The translations under genes and the position numbers were made by a program. A DNA stretch of 64,000 nt from the NCBI RefSeq assembly GCF_026385525.1, contig NZ_JANIDY010000002.1, forward strand, positions 124,001-188,000, written 5' to 3'. The notes under the pieces were generated by a model. The model ran no database searches. It saw only the letters and a program-made list of their open reading frames with translations, and was not told the origin of the DNA. This DNA comes from Bombella pluederhausensis (lineage in GTDB: Bacteria; Pseudomonadota; Alphaproteobacteria; Acetobacterales; Acetobacteraceae). Shown in pieces: positions 60,239-64,000 of this stretch. Numbering within the stretch: the stretch's first letter is position 1; every line of letters begins with the position of its first letter.

Positions 60239-62485
60239 ATGATTGATGTGTCTTTGGTTTATGACCCATTTTCCCCGGAAAATCGTTCTATTACGGTGAA
60301 TGGCAAAACACTGGAGAAGTCATTGCCACTGGCGGATATGAGCCGGAGGATGCTCCAGAGCTGGATTCATAAATTGCCAGATGAGCTGGAAAAACAGTTT
60401 CACGGGGAAAAGATCATCAACCTGACGTTTTCTGGCACGAAGTCCGATCAGGAAGATGTCGAGACAATGGTCCGTGATGCCAATCGCAGGGGCTTTAAAA
60501 TTACCGTCAAGCGGTATGTAACGATGGAGTCCCCTGAAGAGAAGTTCAGGGCTTTTACAGGCTGGCTGAATGCGCAGTATGAGAAACCATTTTTTAAAAA
60601 GCTACTGAAAGAGCATCCGGATAAGCAGGCCAAAATTAATGAGGCACTGGGGGATCGTTTTGACATTTACGTCATTGCGACCATGTCTTCTGGTAAGTCA
60701 ACCCTGATTAATGCTTTCCTTCATAAGGAACTGATGCCGGCTGCTAATGAGGCAACAACGGCCGTCATAACAGAAATTAAAAATGAAGCGACTCCTTCAT
60801 ATGCAGGGATTGCTTATGAAGGGGTACCCGGAGCTAAAGATTCTCGGGAGATTGATCGCTCTGGTAATGTCACTCTTGATATGATGCAGGAGTGGAATCG
60901 TGATGAGCGTGTTCAGACAATTACGATAGAAGGGCCTCTTCCTTTTGTGTTGGGAGAACAGGATCTCAATGTTGTCCTGACAGACACTCCTGGCCCGAAT
61001 AATAGCCGTGATGATCGTCATCGTGTTATTACTATGAATAAGATTTCTGATAATAAAAGGAAGCCTCTTATTCTATATGTGCTTAATGCCCAGCAGCTGG
61101 GCATTAATGATGACAAGAATCTGCTGGAAACTATTGGGAGAGAAATAAAAGAAGACCCACAGGCACGGGATCGCTTTCTTTTTGTCCTGAACAAGGCAGA
61201 CACGTTTGATCCGGAGAGAGAGAATATTGATGCTGTTCTCGGTAGGTGCCGCTCTTATTTAGATGATGTAGGTATTAAAAATCCCTTTATCTATCCAGTA
61301 TCAGCCCGTCTGGCACTGCTGTCCCGGAAGTCTGCCAGTAATTTTACGCGGGCGGATAAAGGGGATTTACCAAGGCTTGAGATGGCTTTTCTGCCAGAGC
61401 CATCGGAGAATTGGGCAGGCATTGATCTTAGCGCCAAGGCACCTACTACATTTTCCATGTCGGTTGATAAGAAAAATGAGCTTGCCTATCGCTCCGGTAT
61501 GGCGGCTCTGGAGGCAGCCATCAAGGGGTATGCCCGCAAATATAACTACCCATTCCGTCTGCATCGTGTAGCGTCTGTTGCGAAAGAGGTGCTGGATATT
61601 GGTAGAGGTGAAGAACAGTTTCAGAAGCTGATTGCTGAAAATGAGGAGCAAATCCAGAAGATCCGGAAGGTTTGTGATCAGTTACGGAATGAGTCTGCAA
61701 AAGTATGGGAGAGCCAGTCTTTTTTGGATGAACTGAGGGGAGTGGAAACACTCCCTCGTGAATTCGTGGAGCAGATACAGAAGAAGCGGACCGAGCGGGA
61801 GATGTTTCTGGCAGCGACCGGGAATAGGCTGCCAGATGGGCTTGTTGAGCCTTCCAAGGTTGAGTCAGTCTTAAACAAGGCCAAGACTGAGTTTGAAGGT
61901 TATTTTGAACAATATCTGGCATTTTTGAATACTCTGATGGAAGAGTCTAATGAGCAGATTGGAAAAGAGCTTGAGTCCTTCTACGCAAATAAGGTGAAGG
62001 ACATGTTCAAGGGCCTGGATGATGGCACGATGAGCCGCCCTTTGTGGAGTGCATTGGGGGATGTGGCCTTCAACATGGATACGGAGCTTGATTCAAGTGA
62101 AATTGTAAAAGAAGCTCGGCAGGTTTCAGTGTCGAGATGGTGGAATCCATTCACGTGGGGGGATGAAAAGACGGTCTATGACAGGAAGGCCAATGTTAGG
62201 GCTATCTGGCGTAAAAGGCAGCAGTCAATTGAACTGAATTTTGAAGACGCTACCAGAATAGCTGAAGATAAAATTATCACATATCGCAAGGACTATGTGG
62301 AGCTGTTCAAGAAACGTGTGAAGACGCTGCTGCCCAAGAAGCTGGATGAGCTGTCAGAGAGTATTCAGAGGCAGGAAGATAATGTGAAGGCCAGGGCTGT
62401 GGCGCAAGCAGAAGCGGAGGAGCGGCTTGAAGAAATTGGTGAAGTAAAAGCCCGTCTGGACGAGATCCTCAGTAATAAGGCCTGA
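60239..62485 (+). CDS. Dynamin-like large GTPase
   Basis: A 748-aa protein. After an N-terminal alpha/beta domain (about 1-110, including LTFSGTKSDQEDVETMV) comes a dynamin-type G domain: G1 ATMSSGKST (147-155), G2 NEATTAVIT (170-178), G3 DTPG (249-252), G4 NKAD (318-321). The rest is helical, with long coiled segments at about 460-560 and 690-745. No clear transmembrane segment. Bacterial dynamin-like proteins remodel membranes, and some act in phage defence. Codon use is more AT-rich than in the flagellar genes. It is the first gene of a three-gene run. The next gene has a membrane segment and may anchor it. Confidence 0.82.
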   Translation: MIDVSLVYDPFSPENRSITVNGKTLEKSLPLADMSRRMLQSWIHKLPDELEKQFHGEKIINLTFSGTKSDQEDVETMVRDANRRGFKITVKRYVTMESPEEKFRAFTGWLNAQYEKPFFKKLLKEHPDKQAKINEALGDRFDIYVIATMSSGKSTLINAFLHKELMPAANEATTAVITEIKNEATPSYAGIAYEGVPGAKDSREIDRSGNVTLDMMQEWNRDERVQTITIEGPLPFVLGEQDLNVVLTDTPGPNNSRDDRHRVITMNKISDNKRKPLILYVLNAQQLGINDDKNLLETIGREIKEDPQARDRFLFVLNKADTFDPERENIDAVLGRCRSYLDDVGIKNPFIYPVSARLALLSRKSASNFTRADKGDLPRLEMAFLPEPSENWAGIDLSAKAPTTFSMSVDKKNELAYRSGMAALEAAIKGYARKYNYPFRLHRVASVAKEVLDIGRGEEQFQKLIAENEEQIQKIRKVCDQLRNESAKVWESQSFLDELRGVETLPREFVEQIQKKRTEREMFLAATGNRLPDGLVEPSKVESVLNKAKTEFEGYFEQYLAFLNTLMEESNEQIGKELESFYANKVKDMFKGLDDGTMSRPLWSALGDVAFNMDTELDSSEIVKEARQVSVSRWWNPFTWGDEKTVYDRKANVRAIWRKRQQSIELNFEDATRIAEDKIITYRKDYVELFKKRVKTLLPKKLDELSESIQRQEDNVKARAVAQAEAEERLEEIGEVKARLDEILSNKA

Positions 62486-62518
62486 TGAGTTTTATGAGAG
62501 AGGAAGGAAGGTAAGAAA

Positions 62519-63589
62519 ATGGCAGATACACAAAAATCGCTGTATGAATTCTTTAAGGAGTTTGAAGACCCCTCGGTCGAATCAATTTTCCTTCAAAAAA
62601 AATGGTGTCTCGCCTCTCCGGAAGGAGAGGTGAGGATGTCGGCCAAGAATCTCAACCCAGAGATGCTAAGTGTTGAGACGTGGCAGTCTTATAAAAAATA
62701 TTGTGCTGAGCCTAAATCTCTCTTGCCCGAGAACGAGGTGATGATGTTGCTCGGTAAGCGGGAAGCGATTCTGGCAGTTATTCAGAAGCAGGAAAAAACG
62801 GCATCTGTGGAGAAAACGTCAGAGTCTACTTCAGCTGGACGGTCTGGTGGGGAGCAGTCGATTAAGACTGCTCAGCCCTCGCCGTTGTCCGGTGGAAGCT
62901 CCGAACCACAACAGAAGGATGCCCCTTTGCCTGTAAAGGAGGCTGTGCAGCCGAAGTTGTTAGAAAACCGTGATCGTTCTCAGGTTTCGGCAGGTGCTGC
63001 AAGCAAAGAGCAGGGGCAGATTCCCGCAGACTTTGAAGATCTCTTTGGCCGTAAGACCGAACCTGTGACTGGTGCACGCCTTGCGATGCTCTCGATCCTG
63101 AATGATCCTGCTATCAGCACGGCGGATCTGTATACGACATTGGACTGGTGCAAAGAGCAGCGTCCTCATGACCTGTTTGAGACTTATGCCGTCACCATGT
63201 TGGCGGAACCGTTGCCAGAGCCTGAAAAAGAGCCGCTTGTAGAAAGAGATTTATATGAGCAGACGGCATGGACACGAGATAATTTCTCGGAGGAACGCTA
63301 TAGAGCCCTGATTGCATTGAGGCATCGCCTACGGAAGGCAGGGTTACTTCCTGTTAGTGAAAGGGCTCAGCCATCCCATGCCACACAGGGAGGGGAGAAT
63401 AACAGTGGCCCTTTCGTGGGGAAAAAGGGAGGGGGCAGCTCCTCCGCAAGGGAGGACTGCGCCGTAAAAAAGGTTCTGCAAGTGGGGGGGATGATTCTCC
63501 TCATTCTCGGTGGTAGCGTTGTTGCGTATTTGTACACGCATTCTGCACCACAGGCGGGGGTACAGCCTGCATCTAGTGGAAAACAGTAA
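62519..63589 (+). CDS. Predicted tail-anchored membrane protein in the dynamin module
   Basis: A 356-aa protein: an N-terminal domain (about 1-95, SIFLQKKWCLASPEGEVRMS), a Ser/Glu/Lys-rich linker (95-165), a second helical domain (about 165-290, RLAMLSILNDPAISTADLYT and YRALIALRHRLRKAGLLPVS), and a membrane segment near the C-terminus (about 316-338, VGGMILLILGGSVVAYLY). Cytosolic domains on a C-terminal anchor would place the GTPase at the membrane. Gap of 33 bases after the dynamin-like gene; its stop overlaps the next start. No family recognised. Confidence 0.65.
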   Translation: MADTQKSLYEFFKEFEDPSVESIFLQKKWCLASPEGEVRMSAKNLNPEMLSVETWQSYKKYCAEPKSLLPENEVMMLLGKREAILAVIQKQEKTASVEKTSESTSAGRSGGEQSIKTAQPSPLSGGSSEPQQKDAPLPVKEAVQPKLLENRDRSQVSAGAASKEQGQIPADFEDLFGRKTEPVTGARLAMLSILNDPAISTADLYTTLDWCKEQRPHDLFETYAVTMLAEPLPEPEKEPLVERDLYEQTAWTRDNFSEERYRALIALRHRLRKAGLLPVSERAQPSHATQGGENNSGPFVGKKGGGSSSAREDCAVKKVLQVGGMILLILGGSVVAYLYTHSAPQAGVQPASSGKQ

Positions 63590-64000
63590 TGTTACAGAAA
63601 GAAGGTGGCCAGATGCTGGCGCCGGAGCAGGTTAAGGCAGAACGTAGTCTTACACTGGCACAGTCCGTTATTTCGCAGGATTATCTGTCACAGCTGGGAC
63701 GTTGCGAGGTTTTGCTGCCCCAGTTGAGGGATGAGGAAGGATTCACTCTAGAGGGAGATGTGCGCATCTTCCGGCTTGCACGCCTTGTGCAGGAAAACCG
63801 TGAGGCTGTTCTTGAGAGTGCAATAGCAGCCTATTCTGCTCTTGGTGCTGCGAAAAGCTCCGTATTCTTCTATCTCCATTCTTCAGGTAATGAGACGACC
63901 TTTTACATTGGTGTACGTGGTCAATCCGGGACCGTTACGGGTGAGCAGAAGGGGCAGCTCCTGCAGGAAGTGTTTCGTGGGCACTTTCCCGGTAGCAGAT
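63589..64000 (+). CDS. Third gene of the dynamin module, N-terminal part (cut by window end)
   Basis: The frame runs open from ATG 63589 (TAATG overlap with the previous stop) to the window end, at least 137 residues; ATG 63613 after AAGGTGG is a second possible start. It contains SVFFYLHSSGNETTFYIGVR and ends VFRGHFPGSR. The YIGVR/FRGHFPGS pattern recalls the N-terminal region before the ATPase domain of some FtsK/HerA-like proteins, but no P-loop is in view. Treat the product as unknown. Confidence 0.5.
   Translation, partial: MLQKEGGQMLAPEQVKAERSLTLAQSVISQDYLSQLGRCEVLLPQLRDEEGFTLEGDVRIFRLARLVQENREAVLESAIAAYSALGAAKSSVFFYLHSSGNETTFYIGVRGQSGTVTGEQKGQLLQEVFRGHFPGSR

Noticed and set aside
1-64000. 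tRNA, rRNA, CRISPR arrays, insertion sequences
   Set aside because: None was recognised on reading; no transposase-like frame or repeat array was seen.

Overview
This window is the core flagellar island of an alphaproteobacterium, most probably an acetic acid bacterium (Acetobacteraceae). The alphaproteobacterial signs are FlaF, two MotE-like proteins, a MucR/Ros zinc-finger regulator, the DUF1217 and DUF6468 motility proteins and a CtrA/FtcR-type regulator. The acetic-acid-bacterium assignment is an inference from the metabolic neighbours and overall gene style; no rRNA or other taxonomic marker is present.

Layout. 0-4 kb: the 3' end of a UvrA-like gene, then a minus-strand group (mdaB-like quinone reductase, AraC regulator, zinc alcohol dehydrogenase). 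4-8.4 kb: pseudo-receiver response regulator, fliL, fliM, DUF6468 protein and flagellin. 8.4-13 kb: two GT8-type glycosyltransferase genes and an acetoin-dehydrogenase-like E1 gene pair with a GlcG/HbpS-like gene. 13-21.3 kb: flgL, flgK, flgF (minus), diverging from flgG, flgA, flgH, a bactofilin-like gene, motE-like 1 and a lipoprotein. 21.5-29.7 kb: fliF-G-H-N-O-P facing flhA and an flhF-like gene. 29.9-37 kb: TPR/GT9-like and GT2 genes, a lytic transglycosylase, flgI, flgJ (rod domain only), flgN-like, a lipoprotein and a GT25 gene. 37-46.3 kb: DUF1217 gene, fliI, fliJ, a GT-A-like gene, motB, motA, fliK, flgD, flaF. 46.3-49.5 kb: glf, a proline-rich secreted protein, a small unknown gene and mucR. 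49.5-54.1 kb (minus): flgE, flhB, fliR, fliQ, fliE. 54.2-59.1 kb: a small protein, a 933-aa secreted repeat protein, flgB, flgC, motE-like 2. 59-60 kb: one secreted-protein gene and an apparently frameshifted small one. 60.2-64 kb: a more AT-rich module of a dynamin-like GTPase, a tail-anchored membrane protein and a third gene cut by the window end.

Together the genes encode nearly the whole rod, ring, hook, export gate, switch and stator set plus one flagellin. No chemotaxis genes, fliD, fliS, flbT or recognisable flgM were seen. Six glycosyltransferase-like genes and UDP-galactopyranose mutase are interleaved with the flagellar operons, suggesting that a flagellar or surface glycan is made from this island. 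Exact or near TTAACCAT half-sites lie upstream of several motility operons, and a CtrA/FtcR-like regulator without its phospho-acceptor heads the fliL-fliM group; a shared regulon is proposed but untested.

The least ordinary parts are the dynamin-led module at the right edge, the GT8 enzyme/pseudo-enzyme pair beside flagellin, the degenerate FlhF, and the frameshifted secreted-protein gene near 59.9 kb.
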